Of a stretch of DNA of 64,000 nucleotides, positions 36,717-61,042 are shown in pieces. The first letter of the stretch is position 1. Every line of letters starts with the position of its first letter. A model generated the notes under the pieces. The model saw nothing but the letters and a program-made list of their open reading frames with translations, made no database searches and was not told the origin of the DNA. The position numbers were made by a program, and so were the translations under genes. The DNA comes from Limanda limanda (Eukaryota > Chordata > Actinopteri > Pleuronectiformes > Pleuronectidae): the NCBI RefSeq assembly GCF_963576545.1, contig NC_083644.1:27035393-27099392 (forward strand), written 5' to 3'.

Positions 36717-39700
36717 TGTGATAGCTTGTATAGCTGTAGTTTTTAAGAGGCAAAAATAATGGTGCATTACAACCCAAAACACACAAAATTGAACCCTGTA
36801 ATCTGATGGTGGAGCACCAAACCAACCCTACTTCTCTGACTTTTTACAGCTCTAATCATGTGTTTATGGGACTGAAATACAGTCCCCAGTACAGGGGATG
36901 TTTTATTTGTCACATCTTATCTCACCAGCTCACTCTCGGTGAGACATTTGTCCATGATGCATTAAGCTGTTCCCAATCAATACGAGCCTGTATGTCTGTG
37001 TGTCATGTATGCTAGCAGCCTGGAGCCCACACAGAGTTAACTGAATTATACAAACATGGGTTAATGATCAACAGCAGCCATTAGGCAGCTAATTGCTTGG
37101 GTGAACAGTCAGATTAAGTGATTTGGAGGCTGCAGGCAAACCACAGCAGAGTCAAATGTATTTTATGGGGATTTGTTTCAAACATGGCGGCTGCAGTTTG
37201 ATATTCAAGAAAGCTGCTTCTTTGCATCTGAGAAAGTAAGGAAATGTTTGTAATTGGCTTCTCTTTCTCCCCGAAATATTAATAAAGAACACACAAGAGT
37301 TCCATTACAGTACTGAAATGATTAGCAGAATCAAGAGTCGTAGTACAGTTAAAATCTTAACAATAAACATAGAGACAATGTTTAAGTCCACATTTTACAA
37401 TCCTCTAATGGCTACGTCCGCATGATGTGAAGATGACAGCGAGGTCAGTGATCTTCAGTGACCTCCAGTCACCAGACGTAATTCAAGCAGACCCTTTGAG
37501 ATATGGTAGAACAGGAGATTGGCAGCATTAATGCACAGCTGCCTAATCTACAGAAATCATATATAAAAGTTCCTGTTAAGATGGAGCAGAGTCTCAGAGG
37601 AAAGTTTGTGGGATCAATAAAAAGAAGAGCTGAGGCTGTTTTAAGAGCAAACGCATGGTGTCCCGAGTAAAGTGCTCAGGGAGTTGGAATGGGTGACAGT
37701 TTGAGCTGTTTTCAGACATGACCTGCTGAAAAGCAAACTGCAGATCATGCATTTTTACTGTATTTCTGTTGCATTTTCTTCACTTTCTTTTATTGCATAT
37801 ATTTACTGTTTATTGCTCCAGTATGATTTTATTTATGGGATGCATTTGGTCCGCTCTGAGAAAGGTGCTATATCAAACAGACTCGACTTACTGACACAAC
37901 CACAGGGTCAAAACAAAACCAAAGGAAATAAATCATCTGCATAGACAAACACACAAAATAAAGGAAAAGATGATTCTTTGTTTGAAAAACCACAATTAAG
38001 ATATGATGCAAAAATAGAAAAACATTTTTTTTCTTTTTATTATAAAGACATGTTCTACATGTGCTCCCTTAAGTTGCGGGGTGTTGAGCTCCCTTGGACT
38101 CCATACCAACTGCAGGCAGTTGAAAGCCCAGATGATGAAGGCTGTGCAGAGGTGCCAGGAGCTCAGTGTGGGTGTAGAAGTCGAAAAATAATGATGTAAA
38201 GCCAACAGCAACTTTTGTCATATTGCAGAACATTTATATTATTTAAAGAAGCCACAGGCTGTAGAGTATGGATGTGCTGCCTCCTGGTAGGTGGATGGAC
38301 TACCACTGTACAGAATGTGACATTCACCACAAGTTAGTCGTACTTGAAGAAAAAGGGAAACAAAACCCATCGAGAAATACTTTAGATAGAACTGTTCAGT
38401 GTATCTCTCTTAGCAGCACCACTGCAGCGGCATTGTGTGACAGATGTTTACCTGTTTACCCTTGTGTGCGTTTCCCCGATTGAAATGTCGTGGGCATGAA
38501 TTTTTAAGCCTCAGAGTTGACAGGATGTCAGCTTTTAGTCTTAATAAGCGCTGCACTGACAACAAGGCTTGCTCTGCCTCCAGTCGTTGAAAACAAATTT
38601 AATCTAGCCACAAATAAATTGCCAGAGTAATTACTTGTGAGTGGGAGTTGATGTGTGCTTCACCAATTAAATTAACCAATTTAGCAAAGGACAGCCACAG
38701 AAAATAATAAATGAAGACTCAAGAGAGAAAAAAAAACACATATCAGCATATTAAAATCATTTATTGTGCTCCAGAAGAGTAATTACTATTTAACCAGAAA
38801 GAAAGACAAGTGACAAATAATCTACATTACAAATGCCAGACCAGCTCACATAGTGTCCCCTGCTTCAAATGGCATTCAAAAGAACAAATCCACGTGAAGT
38901 TTTCAGACTGCTAGCAAAAACCTCTCAGGATGAATCTGAGGTCTGGTTGTTCTCACTTCTGCTGCGATTTGAGGTTAGAAAATGGCACGTTGCGTTACAT
39001 TCATTCGCAGTGCTCGCTCCTCCCCTTCCCCACGTCTGTCCGGCACGCTGCAGAGCGGGCTGACTGTCGACCACGGTCAGGGCAGATTGACACTGGAACA
39101 AAAGTGAAGCGTCCCCCTAGAACAGGGTTTCTTAAGTATCTTCAGTCCCAAACTCTGTGGATTCATACTCACCCTGCTATACTGTCTTGTTAAAACATAC
39201 TGGTGTTGGGATTCAACAGAAATGACTGAAGAAATGCTACCTGGATTGGTTCAGATTTCCCCTCTTTGACACTGGATGGGAGTCGTTCTCTTCTGCGGGG
39301 GCATTTCTCAGGCTATTATCTTACATAAATGAATCCAGATTCAAGTCTTATTCAGGACAAGCCAGGTGTCACATGGCACAGAAATACAATGAACAGAATA
39401 TTCAAATAAATCTGAAAACAGAAAGAGAAATTAGGCACATGGCAGAATTAAACAACGGTAAGATGTACACAAGCCTCAGTTTATGACAATGGAGGAAAGT
39501 TTCAACAGAAAAACATTGTAAATGCACTCTTTATAGGCTGACACAAAACTTGGCCAGGTATGTTTTTTAAAGTTTGCAGTTATGCTAGTGTTTTACCAAA
39601 CACAAAAAACGAAACACACTTCCCTGACCACAGAGACTTGAGGAAATATTAGAATTGTCATATTCTATTAAACATTAATTCAGTCATGAACCAGAGACTA

Positions 39701-39989
39701 CATTAAAAAAGGTGAGAGAAAAGGGTGATTATGGTTTTTAACGGTCCAGTGAACTTCAACAAAAGGTGTGAAAAAATAAAAGCCGTAAGGTTCCCTGTTA
39801 AAGTTGCCACAGCATATAAACAGTATAAAAGCTGCAATTAAATTTGAGCTTCTTTTCATATTTTATTTGCCCGTTTAACTATCCAGTCATGTTTTATTGT
39901 TATTAGTTCTCAGTTTAAAGGCCTAATGTTTCCTCTGTCACAGGGGCAGGTGGGTGAGTGGCCCTGCCTTTAAAAGAGCTGTTAAAAAA

Positions 39990-40270
39990 GAATTTCAGCA
40001 GGCAGCGGGGTTTCAGGGGAGAGGTTCAGTGTCCCGCGGTGGTCTAAGTGCTAATCAAAGTGTCCTGGGAAACACTGAATACTTTGTAAACAGGCTCGCT
40101 CACGGCAGCCGATAGAAGCATTTGCCATATTTCCCAGTTCATTCTTTAATGTGAAGCTCCAGTTTGCTCTCTGCATTTTGTTCTGTAAATGAAACTTAAG
40201 CAGTTACTTTGCAGACGCAGGCATTTGGGAGAGATTGTGGTACAATCTCATTTTAATTTCATCATACAGA
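39990..40270. promoter_or_regulatory. Candidate conserved non-coding element
   Basis: Balanced, repeat-free stretch (from AATTTCAGCAGGCAGCGGGG to GCAGGCATTTGGGAGAGATT) with no frame open throughout; enhancer-like texture only. Confidence 0.28.
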
Positions 40271-41218
40271 GAATCTTTGACGATTTCTTGAAGAGGTGAG
40301 CTGACTACAGTCCAGCTCCAATGTCATATATTTAAGACCTTGCCATACCATACCCATACAGTGAACTGATCATACACTAAACCCTATTTGTTACTGCCTG
40401 GAATGAGGATGTAGTCTTTTGGAATATATACACTGAAACAACATGTGTCTGTAGATCTAATGAAATGAAAAGAATGAGATTATGTGGTGTGATGGTTTTA
40501 AATGAGTTATATCATTTAATATTGAAATATTATTTAGTAAGACTTCTTTCAGTTACAGTGAATTCATGATATATTGTTAGCCCTAGTCTGTTAAGTCCTA
40601 GCCCTTACTCTCAAGCATATGTTGTAAATTATGAGTGAGCTTGGGTTTGATGAACATCAAAATTAAAGGTATGGCCTGTGGAGCATTTGGAAACTGGCTG
40701 TCCTTTCAACTGCCCTTTTTACATGAAACTTCAGTAGAGAAGAATTAAAAGAAGATGGTAAAATAATAATAAAACAATTGAAGTTCCAGCCACTATTTCA
40801 GTAAAAGAGAATTGCTGAATGTGTATGAGGTAAGAAATGCGTGGATTTTAGGCCTAAATAATAAATGCTTTGAAGGAAACACTGAATAAATCTCATCTTC
40901 ACAGGGCAACATTTTAATCCAACTGATCATGTAAGTATCTGTCAGCGAGAGGACAGTGACATCTGGCTGACAAGTAAATCTGTAGCGAAAAAATGTGTGT
41001 TAAAAGTGTACTTAATGCAAACAAAAATGGTAATATTATTCAGTTCGAGTCATTTGTAGATTCATTTAATTATACTAATCATATATGTCCCCCAACATGG
41101 CTGCCAGACAGCAAGTCACTTTAGATGTTGAATGTCAGATGCTTTTCCCCATGCTTTATTATCGGACTGTTAATAGGTTGGAATGATCATATCTGGTATA
41201 TGTATAGATATGAGTGTC

Positions 41219-41243
41219 TTAGGTGGGGCGGTGTGCCATGATT
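41219..41243 (+). repeat. 25-bp exact direct repeat, copy 1
   Basis: Core gtggggcggtgtgccatgat; identical to 41840-41864 over 25 bases, and neither flank continues the match. Confidence 0.9.
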
Positions 41244-41839
41244 CCGCTTGCAGGCGATATCATAACCAACCGCTAATGCCTATCATGCTCTTAAGTCTCA
41301 TTAAAGGAGCTGGATTCTGTGTCTGTGGTCAGTGAATTGTTTTTCACGATCCTTTTTATCCTCCCCTAGTGCTGTGGATGATTTAATTTCACATCTTCTC
41401 AATCACCTGGGGTGCTGTGGTTAGCGATCAAATCTGTTAGGCTAAATTCCTCCGTAACTGACTCTCAATTTGTGCAGCTAGCTCAACCTATCACCCTTAT
41501 TTCTGTGTATTTTTGCAGCTCTTTAGTTTTTCGCTGTGATACAATTAATGTAGTCTTTAGTGTGTGTGTTTCTTTTGCCATGTTTCCTCTCTGTCAGTTC
41601 TTATGCTTGTTAATGCTATTTAATATATTTCCTCATACACCGTAACCCTGAACCCATGTAAAGTTTTTAATTAGCATTTGTCCTCAGCTCTCAGCTACTT
41701 AGCATGGCTCTGCAAAAGCTTGACTATGTACCCATTAATGCGATTACATGTTTAATTCAATGGGTGGCCCTTGCTTTATCCTTATGTCATTTATCTGGAA
41801 AGTAGTTCTCACTAATGACCTAACCCAATCAAACCCATG

Positions 41840-41864
41840 TTAGGTGGGGCGGTGTGCCATGATT
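41840..41864 (+). repeat. 25-bp exact direct repeat, copy 2
   Basis: Identical to 41219-41243, 621 bp downstream. Confidence 0.9.
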
Positions 41865-44150
41865 TGAATGACTTAAATATCCTTATTCTTTTTTAGATGA
41901 ATTATTTAGAGCTAATTTCCATTTTTCATGATGATATATTGTATAATATGTATTCATACATACCTACGTACCTGGTTGATGAAGGCATTTAAGTGCAACA
42001 TAATAATCATAATCATAACAAAGATAATTAAGGTATGACTAATAATGGTTTTGACCCAAATGGAGTTAACAAAGTAGAGTATTTGTTGGCTGTGTCTTTA
42101 AATTTGATAGTGTTGAAAGAAATATAATTTTCAAAAAAATGAACTCATCACTTATAAGGTTTCTCATTGTAAACCAGTACTTCACTGTTGTCCAAGGTTC
42201 CCTTCCATAGCTTGTGAAATGTATTTCAGCCACTGGCCTGGATACAAAAGCAAGGTCATGTTGCTTTTTATATGGGTCTAATAAATCTTGAGTCCAAGTG
42301 CACGCAATCAGGGCGTTAGCCTACATACAACATCTTGGTTAGATATATAAACACTTGGTGAGTCCTAATTATCAAGCCGATGGCTGTGTTAGGATGTTTA
42401 CACACATGTTTTCATTTCCATATGTTTGCATGTGTGTTGCCGATCAGAAACTAGCACAATGAGCACTGGAGCTTAACGATAGCAGGCTGTTGGTAGAGTA
42501 TCAACAGACCCACAGGATGGATTGTTCCCTGATTCTGAGATTCACACTTTTTCTTTAATGTTGTTGGGTATCCAAAAAGTCGCTGGCCCATGAGAATGAT
42601 TTGTGATAATAGCCTTGGAATATTTCTTTTGTTTCAATTCCAGATTAAGCCATGGCAGTAAATTTCTTTCTGAGGAACAATCTGGAGCAAACAGATGTAA
42701 TTAGTTTATTCAATTTAAATCTTATCCCAAAACACAAACACTCCCTATAAAAGACTAGATTTTATCCCCCACACTCATCTGTTCTGCTGCAGTATTATAC
42801 GGGGTAACAGTAGTCTGCGCTCATTATTTTGAATGACTGCACAGTGTTGTGAGAGAGCCAAAAGGGACTGGATGTATTCTCACAACTGAGCCCTCCACAC
42901 ATCTACACTTTGGTGAAGGGGAAACAGGGAGACAAGCGTTTCAGCTCACCAAGTATCATATCTGCGCCGGCGTGCAGATTTCTGTATCTGAGCACAATAG
43001 GCTTGCCATCCTGGATATTCTCCTCTCTGTCTGTTCTAAAAATCACCACTTTACCCCTGCAACAACTCCAACCTCTTAAGCAACTGGATCCTACTGCGGC
43101 CTGCTATGCTGTTTGACACATCCCTATTCCAGGGGCTAACACTGTTAGCTGCCCAGGCTTCACTGACCTAAAGACGTTAGCAATGGCTGACAGGCCTTGC
43201 AAGAGATGGCAAGCTGAAGGTGGTGTGAATGCAAAGGGGAAACCGTTTAGCTAAACAGCCCAGCCTGTCAGCTTAGTGTAAAAGATGAGACAGAAGAGAA
43301 TATCTAGTAGAAAAAGAGCTGAGCCAAATAAAAGGAAAAAAGTATCTCCTTAAAGTGAGGTAAAGAGGGATGACTGTGGGTCTCAGCTGCTCTAGGAAGC
43401 CTGTTTGCTTCCTTCTCATAACACAATGTGCCTCCGAAAAGTGATCAACCCTGGCTAACAATGCAAACTACATAAAAAGCACATCATGGGATTTGACCTG
43501 TCCTGACGCAAGCTCTTCCTTCAATCCACCTGCTGTGCATTTCCACAGAGATCCACCCGTTGAGATCTGTCTGTGCTTGGCCTCTGACTTGTTTCAGTCA
43601 TGTATAGGAATTCATGTTTAAACACTAAAGAAGGTGACTGGATGAAGGGGGGTAGAAAAGCTACGCACGCCAGAGATTCACTCATCCACCATATATTTTT
43701 TTCATTACTTTCACCCTTCATTTTCTCATACCAAACACTCAATCAACATACCTCCCAGTTTAAGAAAAGAAAAGAAAAAAAATGGTAATGGAATAAACAG
43801 TGCAGGTAATTACTTCTATACGGTAAAGTGGTCCAATAGGTACAATAGCAAATAACACTGATTTTAACTGAAGGTACAATGACTTTGATTGATACAGTGT
43901 AATGTGATTTGAACACTATCAAAAAGTAGTACCAACACACAGAGTACAAAACTAGTCCTTATATGCCCAGCTCCACTCAAGCTATATTATGTTATGCAAG
44001 AAAGTTTTACCATATCCCCAGCCCCTCCCATTCCTGTCCCCAGTTCCAGCCCACAACATCCACAACCCGGAGCTGCATTTCCCACGGTCCGGTGAGGGTG
44101 TGTGTTTTCCTGTAATCCAATCAGGAAATCCGTCTGAAATTACTCCAATG
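41865..44150. other. Gene-free DNA
   Basis: No exon or repeat family recognised. Confidence 0.5.
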
Positions 44151-44159
44151 CAAGGGAGA

Positions 44160-44770
44160 GGGTGAAAATTATTCTTAATAATGACATAATCAGCAGAGCA
44201 GCCATCAAGCAGATAAATTGTCATGCGCATCGTGCTAAAATATCCAATTATCCTTTGTCCCCCAGCTCTCTGTGTTGAAGTTGGAACTGCCAGAAAGCCA
44301 GTAGGTGGATCCCCACGCCCCACTGGTTCAGTCAGATGCCCCACCCAAAAAGAGAAGAGGGCTTAAACAGCCTTGGTGCTTAGTGTACAGATCTAGATAC
44401 GTAAATAGGTTCTATACAATAAAGTTGTTCCCGATCCTCAAAAATAAATGGATGAAAAGTATCAGTGATGCTTTTTTCCTCAAAATGATTCCATTGTGCA
44501 TACAGGGTTTCTTATTTCCTTGATATTTTCAGTCCTTCATTCGTTCCTTTCAAGAATTGTTTTTGTCTTATCTTACATAGCCTCCTTTTATGAAGTTAAC
44601 ACATGCCTAAATTGGTTTGCGCGGCATCTGCTGTGTGCCCCACAAACAGATTAATCTGCAGTGCGGCGCCAAAGGAAAACATTATGTTTTCTTTCTTTTA
44701 CAAAGTGCTCTTCTCACCTCCGAGGCGCCTCTGATGCCCTGCTCTGCTCCCAGATAATACTGTCAAGCAG
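44160..44770. promoter_or_regulatory. Candidate conserved elements 0.5-1 kb past the nlgn1 stop
   Basis: Two compact blocks, 44160-44290 (ATTCTTAATAATGACATAAT, TCCAATTATCC) and 44610-44770 (ACAGATTAATCTGCAGTGCG), rich in ATTA/TAATCT homeodomain-type sites and repeat-free. They may be part of the nlgn1 3' UTR or nearby enhancers. Confidence 0.3.
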
Positions 44771-45233
44771 TCATTTGTCAAAAGATCCCGAAGGCCATAT
44801 CTGTCACTAGAAAGAAAAAATAGTTTGACTGTACCTTGTTTTGCTGCAATATCAGAACAAAAATAATAATATTAATAATAAAAAAAATCATCCTTTTTGT
44901 TTTAGCTTGTGAGGTTGTTTTTCTTAAACTCCTTATTTGTACTTTTTTCTTCTTGTCTTTATATTTTTCTACAAAAACATAATTATTCTTTTTTTTTTCT
45001 CTCTGGTCCAAATCCCCAGAAATCCCATGACTATATTCCCTCAGGTATTAACAGGGTGTCGTACAATCCCACTGTAAATCCATGGGTGTCTAGCAACTCC
45101 AGGCTGGCGTTTCAGCTCCTGACACATCTGTTTGTCACCGTGTTGGTCTTAGGTCTCTGCTGCAGGAGCACCAACTGCATTTGCTTGTTGCTTCCGCCAT
45201 CAGAGTCCTACCTGCGTGGGTACATCCACAGGG

Positions 45234-55629
<10,396 letters not shown>

Positions 55630-55993
55630 GTAGTTCTATCACTTAACCTGAATATTTAGACCCCCTGACAAACAAATACAGGACACTTTGCCTCCGCCCC
55701 CTCCCACTGACACCCGCAGATAGACACATCACTCGGCTGACTGTTTAATTGAGTTCATTCATTTTCTGTTCCCTTTCCGCCGGCTTATTTATTTATTTGT
55801 GTGTTTCTTGATCAAAGCCTAATCTGGTGGAAGCAACAGCAGCCATCTACAAGAGAAATTTTAATTGATTCAATTTAGCTGCAGTGCAGGGATGGGCTGG
55901 CAATCACAAGGAGCGAGGCAGGAAGAATGATTAGTACGGCAACAGTGGTGGGGCAGCAGGGGAAGGAACCCTCCTTCCCTCTCTGTCTCACCC

Positions 55994-56027
55994 ACATACA
56001 CACACACACACACAAACACACACACAG
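55994..56027. repeat. (CA)n microsatellite
   Basis: Interrupted once by CAAA. Confidence 0.9.
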
Positions 56028-56274
56028 TGTAGATACAATGAGCTACACAAGCTACAAATTCTCCTTCACAGATGCACATGTAAACAAATCACAAAGACCT
56101 GCTCATTCATATTTTCAACCCTCACTCTAATTTAAATCTTATCTTCATACCGATCCCAACATTCTGTGTACTATATCTACAACCAAGTCTACCACTGTTG
56201 CAGCAACATAGCCACAATAGGGTTATATTCCTTATATTATATATGTTTATATATGTTTATATATATATGTTTAG

Positions 56275-56640
56275 GGGAGAGGCGGTGGACTAGTGGCAGA
56301 AAACTTGGACTACTGGCAGAGAAGGGGTTGCTGGTTCGACTCCACGGTTCGTCTCCTCGGAGTCTCCTCGGAGTTTCGGCGGAAACTTGCCTGGATGGTG
56401 TAACGAACCTGGACAAGTTCAAAAGGACTCTTCTCCCTACCCTGTCTAGTGCCCCTGAGCAAGGCACCTTACTCCCCCAACATCTGCTCCCCGGGCGCCG
56501 TACCTGGCAGCCCACTGCTCTGCTCTGCAGTGTGTCCTGCACCAGATGGGTGAAATGCAGAGGACTAATTTCCCCAATGCATGAGTGTGTCTTTGCATGT
56601 TTGTGCATGTGTGTGGGATTAATAAAGTGTATCTTCTTCT
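56275..56640 (+). mobile_element. tRNA-derived SINE, copy 2
   Basis: Head GAGAGGCGGTGGACTAGTGG, B box GGTTCGACTCC at about 56334, body with CTCCCTACCCTGTCTAGTGC and TGCTCCCCGGGCGCCGTACC, 3' end GGGATTAATAAAGTGTATCT plus a short CTT tail. It is fuller than copy 1 (17641-17905) and carries the 3' part that copy lacks. The 159- and 164-codon frames on both strands belong to the SINE. Confidence 0.8.
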
Positions 56641-56645
56641 TGTAA

Positions 56646-57989
56646 CAATATTTGCTGCTCAGAAGGAAGCAGGGAGGAAGCAGACACAGGTGAAAAGCAC
56701 ATGTGCAGTATTCACAGGTTAAATTGGCCAAAACAAAAAAAACACTGGCTAGTGTTTTGAATAGATTTTTCGTTCTCTCTCAGTGAAAGACTCTTGCAGC
56801 TTTGGTTGTAAAGCTGCTCCGGATGATAAGATCCTGCCGACGGATACATTGAATCACAAGATTAACATCTCTTAAATGTTAAACAACTGACCTGAACCAC
56901 TGATAAACCCATATTTATCGTTTCAAATACCTCTACGTCATTTTGGGCACTTTGAAGGCGGCCTTGCATTAGGAGCGACGCCCTGTGCTCATGGATCAAG
57001 GATTTAGTTTGGATGAAATAACATCAGAGGAGAAAAACTTGGATTCAAATTTGAGTTAATTTACAAGAAAGAGAGAAAGAAAGAAAGTGCTGAGGATAGG
57101 AGTCAACATAGAGTAAGACTGGGCCATTGAGATCACGAGCAAATGTTAGCAAATGAATACTAGCAAACACTATGAAGTAGAGGTGACTGACAAATATTGT
57201 GTTATTATTTGTATGCCGCTGAAGCTCTATTGAAGCATCTGTTGTATTTAATTTGACATCATAAGCTTAGACACTTTAAAAAATATGTTTTTCTGTCCAC
57301 CCTGACATGAGGATTAGGAAGCGAGAAAGGAAGTGGTTCTCACAGGAAATTGTTGCATGAAAAAAAAAAGAGAATAATTTAGCTGCTACGACTATAAACT
57401 ACCTCATAACAACCTTGCTCCAATTACTGTATGTTCTTATATCGTGGTCCCACACATTCCCACACAGCATGCAGTGTAGGAGGCTCTGTGATTTATGTGA
57501 ACATACTGAACAAGCAAACTATTGTTTTTTTCCTCAGACTGCGAAAAAAGACTTGTTTTCTTAATGCATTTGAAAGCGAAGAAAATTATCTGATGATATA
57601 ACTACAACAAAGAAATAATTTGTTTGGGGGGTTGACGGAAAACCATTTCCTCACCTTTTGGCTTCATGAGGCATTTTGCGCTCAGAGAATAAAGAAAAGA
57701 TAAATACTAACATTATTTTGAGGCAGAGTGTTGAAACACTATTAATTAAAACAAATTCAATGATGTAAAATAACAATTCAAATCAAATCTCAAGTAAAAT
57801 CATTAATAAGATAATATTGGATGAACTACAAGCAGCGAATGAGATATCTTAACACACCTTCCCTCACTTCACTCAGCACGTTTCCCTCAGCGCTGTACGG
57901 CAGCATTCGCAGTGAGCTTATAATGCCCATGTCTTTGGCAACATGCTGTAAATGTTGAGTTTTCATCAGCCTTTGAGCTCTTATGAAGC
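56646..57989 (-). other. nlgn1 upstream intron, no features
   Basis: Gene-free; a short (GAAA)n lies near 57070-57088. Confidence 0.5.
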
Positions 57990-58001
57990 CACACACACAC
58001 A

Positions 58002-58042
<41 letters not shown>
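57990..58042. repeat. (CA)n microsatellite
   Basis: About 25 units with one CAAA interruption. Confidence 0.95.
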
Positions 58043-58044
<2 letters not shown>

Positions 58045-58327
58045 AATTTCCTCCGGCTGTGTAGGATAGATCACATGTTTCTGTGTCTAAGGTTTGGCTA
58101 AAAGCCACCTTCCGTGATCACTGAGACTGCGATACGGCTGCTCGGCCTCTAAGCTCCCCGGGATGACAATACTGAGGTGAACCCTGATCTAGGAATCCAG
58201 CTTTTATCCCTGCTATCTCTGTCGAACCAGAGAGGGAAAGGCTAGACGAAGAGAAAGATGGTATTTCTTTCTACTCATTTCTCTGCACACATCTATTTTT
58301 CACAGTCATGGTCTGTGTACCATAATC

Positions 58328-58374
58328 CTCTCTCTCTGTTCTCTCTCTTTCTCTCTTTCTCTCTCTCTCTTTCA
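58328..58374. repeat. CT-rich simple repeat
   Basis: (CT)n with TTT and GTT interruptions. Confidence 0.9.
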
Positions 58375-60145
58375 CTATCTGTCGTTTTGACTCTTGATGT
58401 CAAGAACGACAAAATGAGAAAAAACACCAGCCGGAGAGAGTGAGGGGGGAGGGGGGGTAACCATCACCGATGCAGGTGAACTGTAGCTATTGACTTACTA
58501 TAGATGTTGAAATGAAAAGGAAATGCAGAATTTCCACAGTGTGGAGGAAAATGAAAGTTTGACAGTGTAGATAAACAGGCACTCAGGGAACAAGAGACTG
58601 GGTCTTGAAAAGAGGTAGAGGAAGTCAAAGAAAGAGACAGAACGGGTGAAAAAAAAGCAGATTAGACAGCAAATGATTTATGGATATTTGTAGCCTATTT
58701 CAGTCCCTGTAGACAGAGGTTTATTCATATCCAGTGTTTTAATAATCACATGAATGGTAAAATCTTGTGACACAACACAGATGAAAAATGTGGAATTATA
58801 GGAGGGTGTTTCATTGCGGCTGGATGAACTATTGCTCTACATATGAAGATAATTATAGGACTTTATAAAGTACTGCCCTAGTGATGCTACTAGCAAAGTC
58901 TGTATGCTGCTCACTATCTGCACCAAATTCCTCTCTCCTCTCCGCCCAACAGTCTGTAGATGTCTGCTTGGAACAAATGGTGCAACACCAGCTCCTGATA
59001 TTTACAGTGGCTCAGCAGTACTCCATCTATATCTGCTCGCTCCACACTGCAACCCTGAAGACAACGGCAGGGCAAACTGGGTAGGGAAATATGCTGATGA
59101 GGCAGAGAGCATTCCTCACTGGAAATAATGAATATGGAGCTACAGGATATTCAGTCATTCAACCCATATTTAGACAGCACTGGGGGACCAACACAGAGCA
59201 CATACACACATTTCAAGTGATGCCCTGTTCACATGGTGATTCTGAAAAACTGCGTCTGCGGCAAAATGTTGGTAAGCATTAAAAGTAGAGTGTATTATCA
59301 TGAGAGTACATAAAATATGTGTGCAGAACTGTTTTCTTAATGTAGGTACACGTACATGACATGTAGCAACACAGATGAAAGCTTTTTATGTCTAAACTGT
59401 CATGTGACAACAGGTGTTGTGTTACAGGTGGGGCCATAAATACAAATAATGTCACTCAATTTGCAATACATATTTAAATAGTCAATAGTAGTAATACAAG
59501 TATTACATCACATTACAACTTCAATGTGGGGGCCAATGCCATTTTTTTTACTAATTATTCTAGTTTTACGGGCTGCAGCTTTACTTAAGTAAATTTTTCC
59601 TTGTTCTTATTGGATTGGTGTTGTTTCCGTGAGCAGGCAACTGTTTCCAGTGAGAAAGCTTGGATAAACCCACAGTTTGCTATCTACTCAGTGCAAGAAT
59701 GACACAATAAGTAGAAAATGAACATAATTTAACATATGGTGGCGATCAAAATGGAGTTTTCACTACCACCTTAAATGGTGCGTCAGTCTGTAACATTATA
59801 TTAAAATGTAATTGCAGCTTTAAATGAGCACAGGAAAGAAGGAAATATCACAATTAAATGTTGACAGACGGCAAATTAATATAAGTAGCCAGAATAAAGG
59901 GAAAAGAGCTGTCCCTACAATTGTGTGTGTAAAACTGTTAGAGACAAATATCAAATATACACAGCAGAGAGGATACAATGTCTGAGTCATTTTTCCTTCT
60001 TCATCCACAAACTAATTCAGTTACTAAGACAACTGATGTGCATAATTGCATGCATGAGTGTGTCTAAATTTGCATTCCAAAGGTCCGACTTATCTTCAGT
60101 GAGTAAACCAATGCCACAGAAGTTAATGACCATTTGAATAATACA

Positions 60146-60148
<3 letters not shown>
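58375..60148 (-). other. nlgn1 upstream intron, no features
   Basis: Nothing recognised; 58880-59280 is repeat-free and has open frames of 60-74 codons without protein-like sequence. Confidence 0.45.
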
Positions 60149-60239
<91 letters not shown>

Positions 60240-60253
60240 AAGAGAGAGAGAGA
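60149..60253. repeat. (AG)n microsatellite
   Basis: About 105 bp, over 40 perfect AG units then AGAAAGAAAG and a further short AG run. Confidence 0.97.
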
Positions 60254-60500
60254 AGCTGCAGAGGGAGGTAAATGTACGTGTGTGTTGACGCGTATTTATT
60301 CAACCTATCAGATCCTCATCAATCAAACTCAGTCATTATAATCTGTGCAGCTGACATTGGGCAAAGAAATAAACTGGTGGCAGTGTGCTGTGTGATAATA
60401 AGCAACACATCCGGAATAAATGAATAATGCAGAATAAACTGTGCAAACTAAGGACAGATCAAATTCAAGCTAAGTCACCGTACATAGCAGCTGTTAGAAG

Positions 60501-60536
60501 ATACACACACACACACAAACAAACACACACACACAT
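60501..60536. repeat. (CA)n microsatellite
   Basis: Interrupted by CAAACAAA. Confidence 0.9.
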
Positions 60537-60713
60537 CTGGTTAACATAGCATGTGACAGGCTGTAAGTCAGGGGTGTCTTTTACTGTAAATATTTTATGG
60601 TAAATGCTGAACCCCCCCTCTCTCTGTCACACGCCAGCTAATATTTCAAACAGCGATATGTAGCAACACCTCAGTGTTTAATCACAGCTATCCTTTCCTC
60701 CATATATTTATCA

Positions 60714-60733
60714 GTCCATCCATCCATCCATCA
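60714..60733. repeat. (CCAT)n short tandem repeat
   Basis: About five units. Confidence 0.9.
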
Positions 60734-61014
60734 ATCTCTGTCCTGTGCCAAGCTCATCTGCCATCCATACTTCCATGTTTTTCAAATCTTCTCTTCCTCT
60801 CTACTTCCTTCTATCTTCCCTCCCTCCCTTCCTCCCGTTGCAAATCAAATTATGCTGTCAACTTCAAAAATGAAATGAGCCAATGTTCATATTTCTTGTT
60901 CTGCATAAACACAAACATGTGTTAATTTGTGTTGCTGCCCTAACATATTTGCCTGCAGGACAAGCTGGTATAGATTACCTCCCTCTGCTGGGTTGAAGGC
61001 AGAGGGGGAAGAAG

Positions 61015-61042
61015 CAGGAGGAGGAGGAGGAGGAGGAGGAGG
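61015..61042. repeat. (GGA)n microsatellite
   Basis: About nine GGA units on the plus strand. Confidence 0.95.

Larger units (their letters stand above)
36296..41218. other. Gene-free DNA downstream of nlgn1
   Basis: Contains (TG)n with a ten-G run at 36679-36716. A 110-codon minus frame (36262-36594) begins with unrecognised protein-like sequence and then runs into the neighbouring repeat. Repeat-free blocks at about 36940-37230, 38480-38720 and 39990-40270 have regulatory texture. No exon assigned. Confidence 0.4.

Noticed and set aside
56166..56731. Open frames of 159 (plus) and 164 (minus) codons
   Set aside because: Both run through the tRNA-derived SINE at 56275-56640; they are repeat sequence, not genes.
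60064..60303. 79-codon frame of Leu-Ser repeats
   Set aside because: Translation of the (AG)n microsatellite.
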